Origin: Pseudomonas sp. WJP1 | Lineage (GTDB): Bacteria; Pseudomonadota; Gammaproteobacteria; Pseudomonadales; Pseudomonadaceae | Length of the DNA: 64,000 nt | NCBI RefSeq assembly: GCF_028471945.1 | Contig: NZ_CP110128.1 | Location: 5,917,001-5,981,000, forward strand | Direction: 5' to 3' | Shown: positions 1-8,033 of the stretch, in pieces | How the letters are laid out: each line of letters begins with the position of its first letter | Numbering within the stretch: the first letter of the stretch is position 1 | Notes under the pieces: generated by a model | What the model was told of the DNA's origin: nothing | Databases searched by the model: none | What the model saw: only the letters and a program-made list of their open reading frames with translations | Made by a program: the position numbers and the translations under genes

Positions 1-128
1 ACCTGCTCGACTCCCATCACTGGCTGATCCTTCACGGACGTTACGTTTGCCTGGCCCGCAAGCCTCGCTGCGGCAGTTGCCGGATCGAAGACTTGTGCGA
101 ATACAAGCACAAGACCTCGGACGATTGA
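1..128 (+). CDS. nth: Endonuclease III (3' end, partial)
   Basis: The window opens inside this gene; only the last 41 codons are present. They carry the four-cysteine Fe-S signature of endonuclease III, C-x6-C-x2-C-x5-C, followed by a short acidic tail and a TGA. The enzyme is a DNA glycosylase and AP-lyase that removes oxidised pyrimidines in base-excision repair. The following small gene is also next to nth in P. aeruginosa (PA3495-PA3496), which supports the call. The helix-hairpin-helix and catalytic residues lie outside the window. Confidence 0.93.
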   Translation, partial: LLDSHHWLILHGRYVCLARKPRCGSCRIEDLCEYKHKTSDD

Positions 129-234
129 GCCGCTATTGGGTTTTTCGATTTATCGATTGAAAAAATCTTTTTTACCCGTCGCACGATTGTCGATATAAGG
201 AGCCCCAAAGGCCTTCTTCGCCTGGAGTAACTAA

Positions 235-414
235 ATGAGCACTGGCAAAGAGCAATTGGACGTAGATGAAGACTTCACCACCACAGAGGCTGATGATGCC
301 GAGCCGGTGGCAGAAGTGGCGAAAACCAACCTGAGCAAGCGCCGGACCATCGACAACCTGCTGGAGGAGCGCCGACTGCAAAAGCAATTGGCCGATTACG
401 ATTTTGACTTGTAA
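235..414 (+). CDS. Small conserved protein, PA3496 family
   Basis: A 59-residue protein starting MSTGKEQLDV. It is acidic in the first half (many D, E and T) and basic to amphipathic in the second (SKRRTIDNLLEERRLQKQL), ending DYDFDL. It has no signal peptide, membrane segment or cysteine. Position directly downstream of nth matches the PA3496-type proteins of pseudomonads, which I recall being labelled putative envelope integrity proteins; the function is not established. CTGGAG about 10 bases before the ATG can serve as ribosome binding site, and an intrinsic terminator follows the stop. Confidence 0.8.
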   Translation: MSTGKEQLDVDEDFTTTEADDAEPVAEVAKTNLSKRRTIDNLLEERRLQKQLADYDFDL

Positions 415-420
415 AACCTA

Positions 421-448
421 AAAGCCTCCCGAAACGGAGGCTTTTTAC
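421..448 (+). terminator. Intrinsic terminator after the PA3496-like gene
   Basis: AAAGCCTCC pairs with GGAGGCTTT across a short CGAAAC loop and is followed by a T-run. It ends the nth-PA3496 transcript. Confidence 0.85.
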
Positions 449-504
449 CAAGTGTCGAGTCGCGATAAATGCCCCCCTGTCGCACTTCGTCAACCCAGGA
501 CTCA

Positions 505-1131
505 TCATGCCAGGCCGTTACGCTGGGCCAGCTCGATCAGATCGACCAGCGAGCGAGCATTGAGTTTCAACAGCAGTCGGGTCTTGTAGGTACTGACGGT
601 CTTGTTGCTGAGAAACATCCCATCGGCAATCTCTTTATTGGTCTTGCCCCGGGCCAACTGTTGCAACACCATCATCTCCCGCCCTGACAGACGATCCACC
701 ATATCGGCTTCACTGGCGTTGCCAAGACTGGCACGCACTGTATGCAAAGCCTGATTGGGAAAGTAACTGTAGCCAGACAAGACAGCCTTTATTGCACTGA
801 GTAACTCCGTAAGATCCTGTTGTTTGCACACATATCCGGCGGCTCCCGACTGCATGCAGCGCATGGAAAAATGTCCAGGGGACTGGGAGGTCAATATCAG
901 CACTTTCATCGGCATCGCAGCCGATGTCAGTCGCGCAATAACTTCCAGCCCATCCAGTTTCGGTATTCCAATATCCAGGATGACAATGTCCGGCATGTAT
1001 TCTCGGGCTAGTTGTAATGCATCCACACCATTATCTGTTTCTGCAATGACTTCATAGCCATGACGCTCCATCAGCATTCGTACCGCAAGACGAATGACGG
1101 GGTGATCATCCACAATCAGCACTTTATTCAT
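505..1131 (-). CDS. BvgA-like LuxR/FixJ-family response regulator (orphan)
   Basis: A 208-residue two-domain response regulator. The receiver domain (about 1-120) has the acidic pair at D8-D9, the phospho-acceptor D53 in LDIGIPKLDGLEVIARL, and the conserved K103. The C-terminal part (about 145-205) is a LuxR-type helix-turn-helix with LSGREMMVLQQLARG and FLSNKTVSTYKTRLL. Both stretches closely resemble Bordetella BvgA and E. coli EvgA as I remember them. No histidine kinase lies beside it, so its partner must be elsewhere. The start at MNKVLIVDD was chosen over an in-frame ATG 14 codons upstream because response regulators begin at this strand. The next gene, on the opposite strand, is an unrecognised membrane protein. 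Confidence 0.9.
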   Translation of the reverse strand: MNKVLIVDDHPVIRLAVRMLMERHGYEVIAETDNGVDALQLAREYMPDIVILDIGIPKLDGLEVIARLTSAAMPMKVLILTSQSPGHFSMRCMQSGAAGYVCKQQDLTELLSAIKAVLSGYSYFPNQALHTVRASLGNASEADMVDRLSGREMMVLQQLARGKTNKEIADGMFLSNKTVSTYKTRLLLKLNARSLVDLIELAQRNGLA

Positions 1132-1649
1132 GGGCAAGTCCAATTTCGCTATTCGAATTTTTAGAGCCCGCACAATAGCCTAGTCGTTTCCCCCCTGGCA
1201 TGTCGCCCCCCCCGGCCACTCGCACCGAGAGACATTCCCTACAAAAAACAGAGACTTTTCTTACAAAAAATCCAAGAAATTGCAGGGCAGAAAACTTTTA
1301 TTGAGCACTTGACTTTCTAATTGAGATTATTTTTTTGTATCGATCTGCAACAAAAAAACCAGGGGAATTTGATTTTTAGACAGCGACCCGACATATACCA
1401 TCCCTATTCACAAACCAAAAAGTAACTAAGGTTATCCAATATCACCTCTGACTCCAGAAATATCACACACAACTTATCCACTCACTCTTACAGTAAAAAC
1501 CAACACACCACTGATCATAAAAAACCACAAACGGAAAGGGCGCCCGCCTGACATTAAATCAATTGAAAAATAGAAACCCCCTGGATGCCAAACATACGAT
1601 AGATGCTTTAAATTCAAAAAACAGGAATTACCTAACGAAGAGGTTGAAC
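1132..1649. other. A/T-rich intergenic region between divergent genes
   Basis: About 500 bases with no convincing gene. The stretch from about 1230 to 1640 is visibly richer in A and T than the rest of the window, with many A and T runs. It must hold the promoters of the response regulator (minus strand) and of the unknown membrane protein (plus strand), but no clear -35/-10 pair could be chosen. The base composition is compatible with acquired DNA or a silenced (MvaT-type) region. Confidence 0.6.
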
Positions 1650-2411
1650 ATGGATAAGCTCAAAAAAAGAATAAGCAACCCCATGACAGTGATTGCCATA
1701 TTCGCAACCCTGTCTGAAACATCAGCGGCGGTTTCACTGCCCTTCCTCGATGACGACGATAGAGACGTCTACATCTGGTTCCTGATCAGCTTTCCCTTTT
1801 ATCTGCTGTTACTGTTCTTCGCCACGCTCAACTTCAACTATCGATCGCTTTACGCCCCCTCCGACTTCGAAAAGGGGAAACACTTCATTAAAGTCATGGA
1901 CGGTGTCGAGCAACCCGAGAACAGGAAGAGCAGAAAGTCCGCCGGCAGGACATCGGACAGTGGTGGCAGATCCATTCACCGTCCCTCCAAAGCACAAGAC
2001 CCACCTTCAGAATCGTTCCATGGCGTCGCTCTTTCGGCGCTACACCGCGTACGCCTGCCTGAACGGCTCAGAGACCTGTATGTCGTTGATGCACGCGCGA
2101 TGACAAGAAACGTCGAGTTCAGCCACTTGATGGAAAGCCTTCACAACGAACCGGGAAAAGCTGCACGTGCAGTTGTTTTCCTCACCTGTACCGAGTCAGA
2201 TTCAAAGCTGAAGGAAAGCGCGGCCACCCCTTCAAAACACGCGAGGAAACGCTGCCGCACAACGTTCTGTGCTGCTTACAACTTGAGCTCACAGGGTTTG
2301 ACGGTCATTGATCAACACTTGCCAATCGACTTACGGCAGCCCGTAGCGTTTGACGATCAATCAGAAGGGAAGGATGAGAGAGGTGATGGCAAAAACCAGG
2401 AAGAATGCTGA
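1650..2411 (+). CDS. Unknown protein with two N-terminal membrane segments
   Basis: A 253-residue protein I cannot assign to a named family. The start at ATG 1650 is supported by AGAGG six bases upstream; the frame is open further upstream but without a better site. Residues about 11-32 (NPMTVIAIFATLSETSAAVS) and 43-65 (VYIWFLISFPFYLLLLFFAT) look like two membrane helices, joined by an acidic turn with four consecutive D, and followed by LNFNYRSLYAPSDF. The rest looks soluble: a basic, Ser/Pro-rich linker (about 88-125), then a compact domain (about 130-235) with LYVVDARAM, ARAVVFLTCTES and TTFCAAYN strands, and a charged tail. I recall similar two-helix modules ahead of varied soluble domains in other bacterial hypothetical proteins, but cannot verify this. 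The A/T-rich flank suggests an accessory gene. Confidence 0.65.
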   Translation: MDKLKKRISNPMTVIAIFATLSETSAAVSLPFLDDDDRDVYIWFLISFPFYLLLLFFATLNFNYRSLYAPSDFEKGKHFIKVMDGVEQPENRKSRKSAGRTSDSGGRSIHRPSKAQDPPSESFHGVALSALHRVRLPERLRDLYVVDARAMTRNVEFSHLMESLHNEPGKAARAVVFLTCTESDSKLKESAATPSKHARKRCRTTFCAAYNLSSQGLTVIDQHLPIDLRQPVAFDDQSEGKDERGDGKNQEEC

Positions 2412-2434
2412 AACAGGCAAGATCCCCCTTTTCA

Positions 2435-2469
2435 AATGTGTGGCCGCGTCGATGACCGGGCCACACATT
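2435..2469 (-). terminator. Hairpin downstream of argG
   Basis: A perfect 11-base stem (AATGTGTGGCC with GGCCACACATT) around a 13-base loop sits between the unknown membrane protein and argG, which converge. The U-run is weak on both sides, so it may be an imperfect bidirectional terminator. Confidence 0.55.
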
Positions 2470-2486
2470 CCATTACATCAAAGGTC

Positions 2487-3704
2487 TCAGAACAGCTTGC
2501 GACCTTTATTCGCCGCGATGCGCATGCGCAAGGCGTTGAGCTTGATGAAGCCCGCTGCGTCAGCCTGGTTGTACGCGCCGCCATCTTCTTCGAAAGTGGC
2601 AATGTTGGCGTCGAACAGAGACTCGTCGGACTTGCGACCGGTGACGATCACGTTGCCTTTGTACAGCTTCAGGCGAACCACACCGTTCACATGGGCCTGG
2701 GAGGCGTCGATCATCTGTTGCAGCATCAGACGCTCAGGGCTCCACCAGTAGCCGGTGTAGATCAGGCTGGCGTACTTGGGCATCAGCTCGTCTTTGAGGT
2801 GAGCCACTTCGCGGTCCAGGGTGATCGATTCGATCGCACGGTGGGCGCGCAGCATGATGGTGCCGCCAGGGGTTTCGTAGCAGCCACGGGACTTCATGCC
2901 CACGTAACGGTTCTCGACGATGTCCAGGCGGCCGATACCGTGTTCGCCACCGATGCGGTTCAGGGTCGCCAGCACGGTGGCCGGGGTCATTTCGACGCCG
3001 TCCAGTGCCACGATGTCGCCGTTGCGGTAGGTCAGTTCCAGGTACTGCGGTTTGTCGGGAGCGTTCTCCGGGGAGACGGTCCAGCGCCACATGTCTTCTT
3101 CGTGCTCGGTCCAGGTGTCTTCCAGCACGCCGCCTTCATAGGAGATGTGCAGCAGGTTGGCATCCATCGAGTACGGGGATTTTTTCTTGCCGTGACGCTC
3201 GATCGGGATGGCGTGCTTTTCAGCGTAATCCATCAGCTTCTCACGGGACAGCAGGTCCCATTCACGCCACGGAGCGATCACTTTCACACCTGGTTTCAAG
3301 GCGTAGGCGCCCAGTTCGAAACGAACCTGGTCGTTACCCTTGCCGGTGGCGCCGTGGGAAATGGCGTCAGCACCGGTTTCGTTGGCGATTTCGATCAGGC
3401 GTTTGGCGATCAACGGACGAGCGATGGAAGTACCCAGCAGGTACTCGCCTTCGTAAACGGTGTTGGCGCGGAACATCGGGAAAACGAAATCGCGCACGAA
3501 CTCTTCGCGCAAGTCGTCGATGTAGATCTCTTTCACGCCCATGGCTTGAGCCTTGGCACGTGCAGGTTCGACCTCTTCGCCCTGACCCAGGTCAGCGGTG
3601 AAGGTCACCACTTCACAGTTATAAGTATCCTGCAGCCACTTGAGGATCACCGAAGTGTCCAGGCCGCCGGAATACGCCAGAACGACCTTGTTTACGTCCG
3701 CCAT
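2487..3704 (-). CDS. argG: Argininosuccinate synthase
   Basis: A 405-residue enzyme joining citrulline and aspartate with ATP to form argininosuccinate, the penultimate step of arginine synthesis, in the cytoplasm. The N-terminal ATP-pyrophosphatase loop AYSGGLDTS (about 10-18) is intact, as are [13 protein letters not shown] and [17 protein letters not shown]. The length is normal. The start MADVNKVV is preceded by GGAGTGATGGC; the frame runs 12 codons further upstream without a better site. It is transcribed alone after motY, with a 21-bp-periodic ArgR operator just upstream (3759-3821), which implies repression by arginine. Confidence 0.97.
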   Translation of the reverse strand: MADVNKVVLAYSGGLDTSVILKWLQDTYNCEVVTFTADLGQGEEVEPARAKAQAMGVKEIYIDDLREEFVRDFVFPMFRANTVYEGEYLLGTSIARPLIAKRLIEIANETGADAISHGATGKGNDQVRFELGAYALKPGVKVIAPWREWDLLSREKLMDYAEKHAIPIERHGKKKSPYSMDANLLHISYEGGVLEDTWTEHEEDMWRWTVSPENAPDKPQYLELTYRNGDIVALDGVEMTPATVLATLNRIGGEHGIGRLDIVENRYVGMKSRGCYETPGGTIMLRAHRAIESITLDREVAHLKDELMPKYASLIYTGYWWSPERLMLQQMIDASQAHVNGVVRLKLYKGNVIVTGRKSDESLFDANIATFEEDGGAYNQADAAGFIKLNALRMRIAANKGRKLF

Positions 3705-3758
3705 GCCATCACTCCACGGGGTTCTACGGAAAGCCGTCAAGTCTACCGCCCATACAGA

Positions 3759-3821
3759 ATAATTTACAGTGGCGCGACAGCTTATGACGACGAAGCGACA
3801 GATTATGTCGAGAGCGCGACG
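3759..3821 (-). promoter_or_regulatory. ArgR operator upstream of argG (three 21-bp half-sites)
   Basis: Read on the argG strand, three consecutive 21-mers fit the Pseudomonas ArgR half-site TGTCGC-N8-AA-N5: CGTCGC-N8-CA-N5 (3801-3821), TGTCGC-N8-CA-N5 (3780-3800) and TGTCGC-N8-AA-N5 (3759-3779). They are exact direct repeats in phase and end 54 bases before the argG start codon. The position suggests they overlap or adjoin the promoter and so repress argG when arginine is present. Confidence 0.75.
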
Positions 3822-3833
3822 ATGACCTAAGGG

Positions 3834-4739
3834 TCAGGAGGTTGCCGAAGCGGCGGGCTTCGTCGCTTGAGGGGCCACCTGCTCTGCGGGGGCTCCGCGC
3901 TCCAGGCGTATCGCTACCCGGCGGTTTTTCGCTCGGTTAACGTTGCTGGTATTGGGTGCCAGCGGATAGCGTTCGCCATGGAAACGCAGGGTGATCTGCG
4001 ATTCCTGGATGCCGTTGGCCTTGAAGAACTCCATCACCGCCAGCGCCCTTCGCCGTGACAGGTCACGGTTGGTCAGGCGGTTGCCGCTGTTATCGGAGTG
4101 GCCGTCCAGTTCGATGCGATTGACCGTCGGATCGGCCTTCATGTATTCCAGCATCACTTGCAACCTGGCCTTGGCGGCCCCGTCCAGATCGATGCCGCCT
4201 CCGGGGAAGCCGACCTGGGATTGCTTCACCTGATCGAAGTTCTGCGGCAGCAATTTGGCCACACAGCCCTGATAGTCGGCAAATGCCTTGTTGAACTTGA
4301 CCGGCAGCAAGCGCACCTCCGACACCCGGCCATCGCCCGAGGAGTGCCGGACTACCGGACTGCGTCCGTCCATCAGGCCGCTGATCAAGCGTCCGGCCTG
4401 GGCCTGCGAGCTGTTGAACAGGACATTGCCGCTACCGATCCGTACCGTGCCCAGGTTGATATCACCGCGCCCCGGCTGCCAGGGTGCAGCGGCCGCCAGC
4501 AAGGTGGCAGAACCGCCGCCCAGCATTGCGTTGTAGGCATTCAAACGAAACGTCGCCTGTTCGCCTGCGCGCCGCACGAATTCACCCGAGCCGAAATCGG
4601 TGATCGGTTGAATCAGCCGGCACTCGAATTTGTCGCCTTCGACCGTCCACTCGATGCTCTCCAGGCGAGTCTGGAAAGTGAGCGCCATGGCGGGAAGGCT
4701 GGCAAACACACTGAGCAAGGCTAAATAACGCTGGCGCAC
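3834..4739 (-). CDS. motY: MotY-type sodium/proton motor accessory protein, OmpA family
   Basis: A 301-residue exported protein. A signal peptide (RQRYLALLSVFASLPAMA) precedes LTFQTRLESIEW. The N-terminal half is the MotY-type stator-ring region and the C-terminal half (about 165-280) is an OmpA-like peptidoglycan-binding domain with IELDGHSDNSGN, SRRRALAVMEFF and NRRVAIRL. MotY forms the T-ring that anchors stators in polar flagella; PA3526 holds this position beside argG and pyrC in P. aeruginosa. The GTG at 4739 was chosen because GGAG lies six bases upstream; a second GTG at 4751 is possible. A FliA-type promoter precedes it. Confidence 0.88.
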   Translation of the reverse strand: MRQRYLALLSVFASLPAMALTFQTRLESIEWTVEGDKFECRLIQPITDFGSGEFVRRAGEQATFRLNAYNAMLGGGSATLLAAAAPWQPGRGDINLGTVRIGSGNVLFNSSQAQAGRLISGLMDGRSPVVRHSSGDGRVSEVRLLPVKFNKAFADYQGCVAKLLPQNFDQVKQSQVGFPGGGIDLDGAAKARLQVMLEYMKADPTVNRIELDGHSDNSGNRLTNRDLSRRRALAVMEFFKANGIQESQITLRFHGERYPLAPNTSNVNRAKNRRVAIRLERGAPAEQVAPQATKPAASATS

Positions 4740-4804
4740 GGGAGGCTCCACTGGCTTCTACAACAAAAAGACCGACACACAGATGTTTACGGCATACCTG
4801 TTGG

Positions 4805-4831
4805 ATATCGGAAGCTTCCCGTAAAACTTGA
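4805..4831 (-). promoter_or_regulatory. FliA (sigma-28) promoter candidate for motY
   Basis: On the motY strand: TCAAGTTT, an 11-base spacer, then TCCGATAT, against the sigma-28 consensus TAAAGTTT-N11-GCCGATAA. There is one mismatch in the -35 element and two in the -10, with exact spacing. It ends about 65 bases before the motY start and is divergent to pyrC. Confidence 0.65.
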
Positions 4832-4898
4832 TAGCGGGTGCCTGCAAGAGTCTTTTCCGGTAGCATTCCCTTGAGTTTGACCCGCCTGGAATCCCCTC

Positions 4899-5945
4899 AT
4901 GTCCGACCGCCTGACCCTGCTGCGTCCCGACGACTGGCATATTCATCTTCGCGATGGTGCCGTGTTGACCAATACCGTCGCGGATGTTGCGCGCACCTTT
5001 GGCCGCGCCATCATCATGCCCAACCTGGTACCACCGGTGCGCAACGCGGCTGAAGCCGACGGCTATCGCCAGCGGATTCTCGCTGCCCGCCCGGCCGGCA
5101 GCCAGTTCGAACCGCTGATGGTGCTGTACCTCACCGACCGCACCCAGCCTGAAGAAATTCGCGAGGCCAAGGCCAGCGGTTTCATTCACGCCGCCAAGCT
5201 GTACCCGGCCGGCGCGACCACCAACTCGGACTCTGGCGTCACCAGCATCGACAAGATCTTCCCTGCACTCGAGGCCATGGCCGAAGTCGGGATGCCTTTG
5301 TTGATCCACGGTGAAGTCACCCGCGGCGATGTCGACGTGTTCGACCGCGAAAAAATCTTCATCGATGAGCACATGCGTCGTGTGGTCGAGCGTTTCCCGA
5401 CGCTCAAAGTGGTGTTCGAACACATCACCACCGCCGACGCCGTGCAGTTCGTCAACTCGGCTTCGGCCAACGTTGGCGCAACCATCACCGCGCACCACCT
5501 GCTGTACAACCGCAACCACATGCTGGTGGGCGGAATTCGACCGCACTTTTACTGCTTGCCGATCCTCAAGCGCAATACGCACCAGGAAGCCCTGCTCGAC
5601 GCCGCCACCAGCGGCAGCGAAAAGTTCTTCCTCGGCACCGACTCGGCGCCCCACGCCCAGCACGCCAAAGAGGCCGCTTGCGGCTGCGCCGGCTGCTACA
5701 CCGCCTATGCGGCAATTGAGATGTACGCCGAAGCCTTCGAACAGCGCAATGCGCTGGACAAGCTCGAAGCCTTCGCCAGCCTCAACGGCCCGCGCTTCTA
5801 TGGCCTGCCTGCAAACACCGATCGCATTACCCTGGTCCGCGAAGAATGGACCGCCCCAACCAGCCTGCCGTTTGGCGAGCTGACCGTTATCCCGCTGCGC
5901 GCCGGTGAAAAACTGCGCTGGCGCCTGCTGGAGGAACACGCGTGA
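4899..5945 (+). CDS. pyrC: Dihydroorotase
   Basis: A 348-residue class II dihydroorotase that interconverts N-carbamoyl-aspartate and dihydroorotate, the third step of pyrimidine synthesis. Metal-site features are intact: H14 and H16 in DWHIHLRDG, the carboxylated lysine in [16 protein letters not shown], histidines in LLIHGE and FEHITT, and the aspartate in LGTDSAPH. Length and start ([10 protein letters not shown]) fit the E. coli-type enzyme. It overlaps rnt by four bases, so the two are co-transcribed. The upstream gap holds a divergent promoter for motY. Confidence 0.97.
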   Translation: MSDRLTLLRPDDWHIHLRDGAVLTNTVADVARTFGRAIIMPNLVPPVRNAAEADGYRQRILAARPAGSQFEPLMVLYLTDRTQPEEIREAKASGFIHAAKLYPAGATTNSDSGVTSIDKIFPALEAMAEVGMPLLIHGEVTRGDVDVFDREKIFIDEHMRRVVERFPTLKVVFEHITTADAVQFVNSASANVGATITAHHLLYNRNHMLVGGIRPHFYCLPILKRNTHQEALLDAATSGSEKFFLGTDSAPHAQHAKEAACGCAGCYTAYAAIEMYAEAFEQRNALDKLEAFASLNGPRFYGLPANTDRITLVREEWTAPTSLPFGELTVIPLRAGEKLRWRLLEEHA

Positions 5946-6619
5946 GTGAAGACCATTTCGACGACGAACAGGAAGGTCAAGGCGGTGGCGGCGGTTCCCG
6001 TCATCCAATGGCCGCCAGGTTTCGTGGCTACTTGCCAGTTGTCGTCGACGTAGAAACCGGTGGTTTCAACTCGGCCACCGACGCCTTGCTGGAAATCGCT
6101 GCAACGACGATCGCCATGGATGAAAAGGGTTTTGTGTACCCCGATCACACCTACTTCTTCCGGGTCGAGCCTTTTGAAGGCGCGAACATCGAAGCGGCAG
6201 CCCTGGAATTTACCGGGATCAAGCTCGATCACCCGCTGCGCATGGCTGTGAGTGAAGAAGCGGCGCTGAACGATATCTTCCGCGGCGTGCGTAAGGCGCT
6301 CAAGGCCAATGGCTGCAAACGGGCGATCCTGGTTGGGCACAACAGCAGCTTCGACCTGGGCTTCCTCAATGCCGCGGTTGCGCGCCTGGACATGAAGCGC
6401 AACCCGTTCCATCCATTCTCCAGTTTCGATACCGCAACGCTCGCGGGCCTGGCTTATGGCCAGACCGTGCTGGCCAAGGCCTGCCAGGCCGCCGACATCG
6501 ACTTCGACGGTCGCGAGGCGCACTCGGCTCGCTACGACACCGAGAAGACTGCCGAGCTGTTCTGCGGCATCGTCAATCGCTGGAAACAAATGGGCGGTTG
6601 GGAAGATTTCGGCGATTGA
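5942..6619 (+). CDS. rnt: Ribonuclease T
   Basis: A 225-residue DEDDh 3'-5' exoribonuclease that trims the 3' ends of tRNAs and other stable RNAs and turns over the CCA end. The Exo motifs are visible: [22 protein letters not shown] and [14 protein letters not shown] with the catalytic histidine. Translation starts at GTG, overlapping the pyrC stop as GTGA. The first 20 residues are acidic and Gly-rich, as in other Pseudomonas RNase T. An intrinsic terminator follows. Confidence 0.97.
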   Translation: MSEDHFDDEQEGQGGGGGSRHPMAARFRGYLPVVVDVETGGFNSATDALLEIAATTIAMDEKGFVYPDHTYFFRVEPFEGANIEAAALEFTGIKLDHPLRMAVSEEAALNDIFRGVRKALKANGCKRAILVGHNSSFDLGFLNAAVARLDMKRNPFHPFSSFDTATLAGLAYGQTVLAKACQAADIDFDGREAHSARYDTEKTAELFCGIVNRWKQMGGWEDFGD

Positions 6620-6644
6620 TACATTCGCGGATTGAATCCCACCC

Positions 6645-6678
6645 ATAAAAAAACCGGCCTCAGAGGCCGGTTTTTTTG
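6645..6678. terminator. Bidirectional intrinsic terminator between rnt and the peroxiredoxin gene
   Basis: AACCGGCCT and AGGCCGGTT form a tight hairpin flanked by seven A and seven T, serving both converging genes. Confidence 0.9.
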
Positions 6679-6708
6679 TACCTGCTTTTTATAGCAGGAG
6701 CGTGTGCC

Positions 6709-7311
6709 TTACAGCGCAGCAGCGTGCTCGGTCAGGTAAGCCGCAACGCCTTCTGGCGAAGCGTTCATGCCTTTGTCGCCTTTTTTCCAGTTGGCAGGGC
6801 AAACTTCGCCGTGCTCTTCGTGGAATTGCAGGGCGTCGACCAGACGCAGCAGCTCTTCCATGTTACGGCCCAGCGGCAGGTCGTTGATGATCTGCGAGCG
6901 GACAACGCCTTTGTCGTCGATCAGGAATGCGCCACGGAAAGCAACGCCGTCAGCGGACTGAACGTCGTAGGCCTTCATGATTTCCTGCTTGATGTCGGCA
7001 GCCATGGTGTAACGAACTGCGCCGATACCACCATCGTTTACCGGGGTGTTGCGCCAGGCGTTGTGGGTGAAGTGCGAGTCGATCGACACAGCGACCACTT
7101 CAACATTGCGCGCCTTGAACTCGGACATGCGGTTGTCCAGAGCGATCAGCTCCGACGGGCAAACGAAGGTGAAGTCCAGTGGGTAGAAGAACACCAGGCC
7201 GTATTTGCCTTTGATGGCCGACGACAGGGTGAAGCTGTCCACGATTTCGCCATTGCCGAGTACGGCCGGTACGGTGAAGTCAGGGGCTTGTTTGCCTACG
7301 AGTACGCTCAT
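6709..7311 (-). CDS. tsaA: Typical 2-Cys peroxiredoxin (AhpC/TSA family)
   Basis: A 200-residue thiol peroxidase that reduces hydrogen peroxide and organic peroxides. The peroxidatic cysteine is C51 in DFTFVCPSE and the resolving cysteine C171 in GEVCPANW, which defines the typical 2-Cys class. GGIGA and a C-terminal extension are present, as in sensitive AhpC-like forms. A ribosome binding site (CAGGAG) precedes the ATG. It lies beside bfd and bfrB as in P. aeruginosa (PA3529-PA3531), linking iron storage to peroxide defence. No AhpF-type reductase is adjacent. Confidence 0.95.
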   Translation of the reverse strand: MSVLVGKQAPDFTVPAVLGNGEIVDSFTLSSAIKGKYGLVFFYPLDFTFVCPSELIALDNRMSEFKARNVEVVAVSIDSHFTHNAWRNTPVNDGGIGAVRYTMAADIKQEIMKAYDVQSADGVAFRGAFLIDDKGVVRSQIINDLPLGRNMEELLRLVDALQFHEEHGEVCPANWKKGDKGMNASPEGVAAYLTEHAAAL

Positions 7312-7616
7312 TGGATATCTCCTGGTGTAGAAGCGTTAAGAACAAGGTTTGCGCCAGCCTGCCACCCTCAGGCGACAGCCCTGTGACACGAACCCGTTTC
7401 GAAAAGACCGGCCATCATACACTGCGTTTTTCGCCTGTCCGTAACGGTTTCTCCCGCAGGCGTAAAAAAGGACGAAGGGTATTTCGGTTTACGGCGCAGG
7501 GTCGGCCAACCGTTCGTCAGACCTGTCAAAAAGCGCTCTCAAAGCACTTTGACAATCATTCTCGTTAACATTAAGATCCATCGCATTCGAGACATAAACA
7601 GCGACGGTTTTCACTT
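7312..7616. promoter_or_regulatory. Divergent promoter region between peroxiredoxin and bfd
   Basis: No gene is seen in these 305 bases. They must hold the promoters of the peroxiredoxin (minus) and of bfd (plus); the bfd side contains a Fur box at 7550-7564. I could not choose an OxyR site. Confidence 0.6.
7550..7564 (+). promoter_or_regulatory. Fur box upstream of bfd
   Basis: TGACAATCATTCTCG fits the 7-1-7 Fur motif TGATAAT-N-ATTATCA with few mismatches, and lies about 50 bases before the bfd start. Iron-repressed bfd expression fits its role in releasing iron from bacterioferritin. Confidence 0.75.
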
Positions 7617-7835
7617 ATGTATGTTTGCCTCTGCACTGGCGTCACCGACGGCCAAATCCGCGATGCGATCTATGAAGGATGCTGCAGCTACAAGGAAGTG
7701 CGCCAGGCCACCGGCGTTGCCAGTCAATGCGGCAAATGTGCCTGCCTTGCCAAGGAAGTGGTCCGCGAGACCCTGACCAAATTGCAAACGGCCCAGGCTG
7801 CGATTCCTTTTCCAGTTGAATTTACTGCTGCATAA
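7617..7835 (+). CDS. bfd: Bacterioferritin-associated ferredoxin
   Basis: A 72-residue [2Fe-2S] protein with the Bfd cysteine pattern C4-x-C6 and C38-x2-C41 (YVCLC and QCGKC). It docks on bacterioferritin and passes electrons to the stored ferric core so that Fe2+ leaves the shell. bfrB follows 198 bases downstream, as in P. aeruginosa. A Fur box upstream indicates induction under iron starvation, and its own terminator separates it from bfrB. Confidence 0.96.
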   Translation: MYVCLCTGVTDGQIRDAIYEGCCSYKEVRQATGVASQCGKCACLAKEVVRETLTKLQTAQAAIPFPVEFTAA

Positions 7836-7850
7836 ATACCGTATTTCAAA

Positions 7851-7878
7851 GAACCGGACTCTAGTCCGGTTTTTTTAT
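7851..7878 (+). terminator. Intrinsic terminator after bfd
   Basis: AACCGGACT pairs with AGTCCGGTT and is followed by seven T. It uncouples bfd from bfrB. Confidence 0.88.
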
Positions 7879-8033
7879 GCCTGAAAATCAATTGCTTAGG
7901 CTCTAGACGCGGAACACAAACATTCTTATTCCGATTAATTTTCATTTATTATTCAATAACTTAGGTTTGACACTCTTAGTTGTGCGGCTCAAACTCTGCC
8001 TTATAGACGGCTAATACAGGGCAGGACCCCATC

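Noticed and set aside
3759..3821. A CRISPR-like or minisatellite array
   Set aside because: The 21-bp period has only three units and each matches the ArgR half-site layout; there are no spacers.
2436..3830. A 464-codon open frame opposite argG
   Set aside because: It is the antisense shadow of argG: repetitive His/Val/Gly/Asp composition, no recognisable domain, and argG has full motifs.
7878..8033. A Fur box before bfrB
   Set aside because: The A/T-rich stretch has no segment close enough to the 7-1-7 motif; left as a promoter region without named sites.
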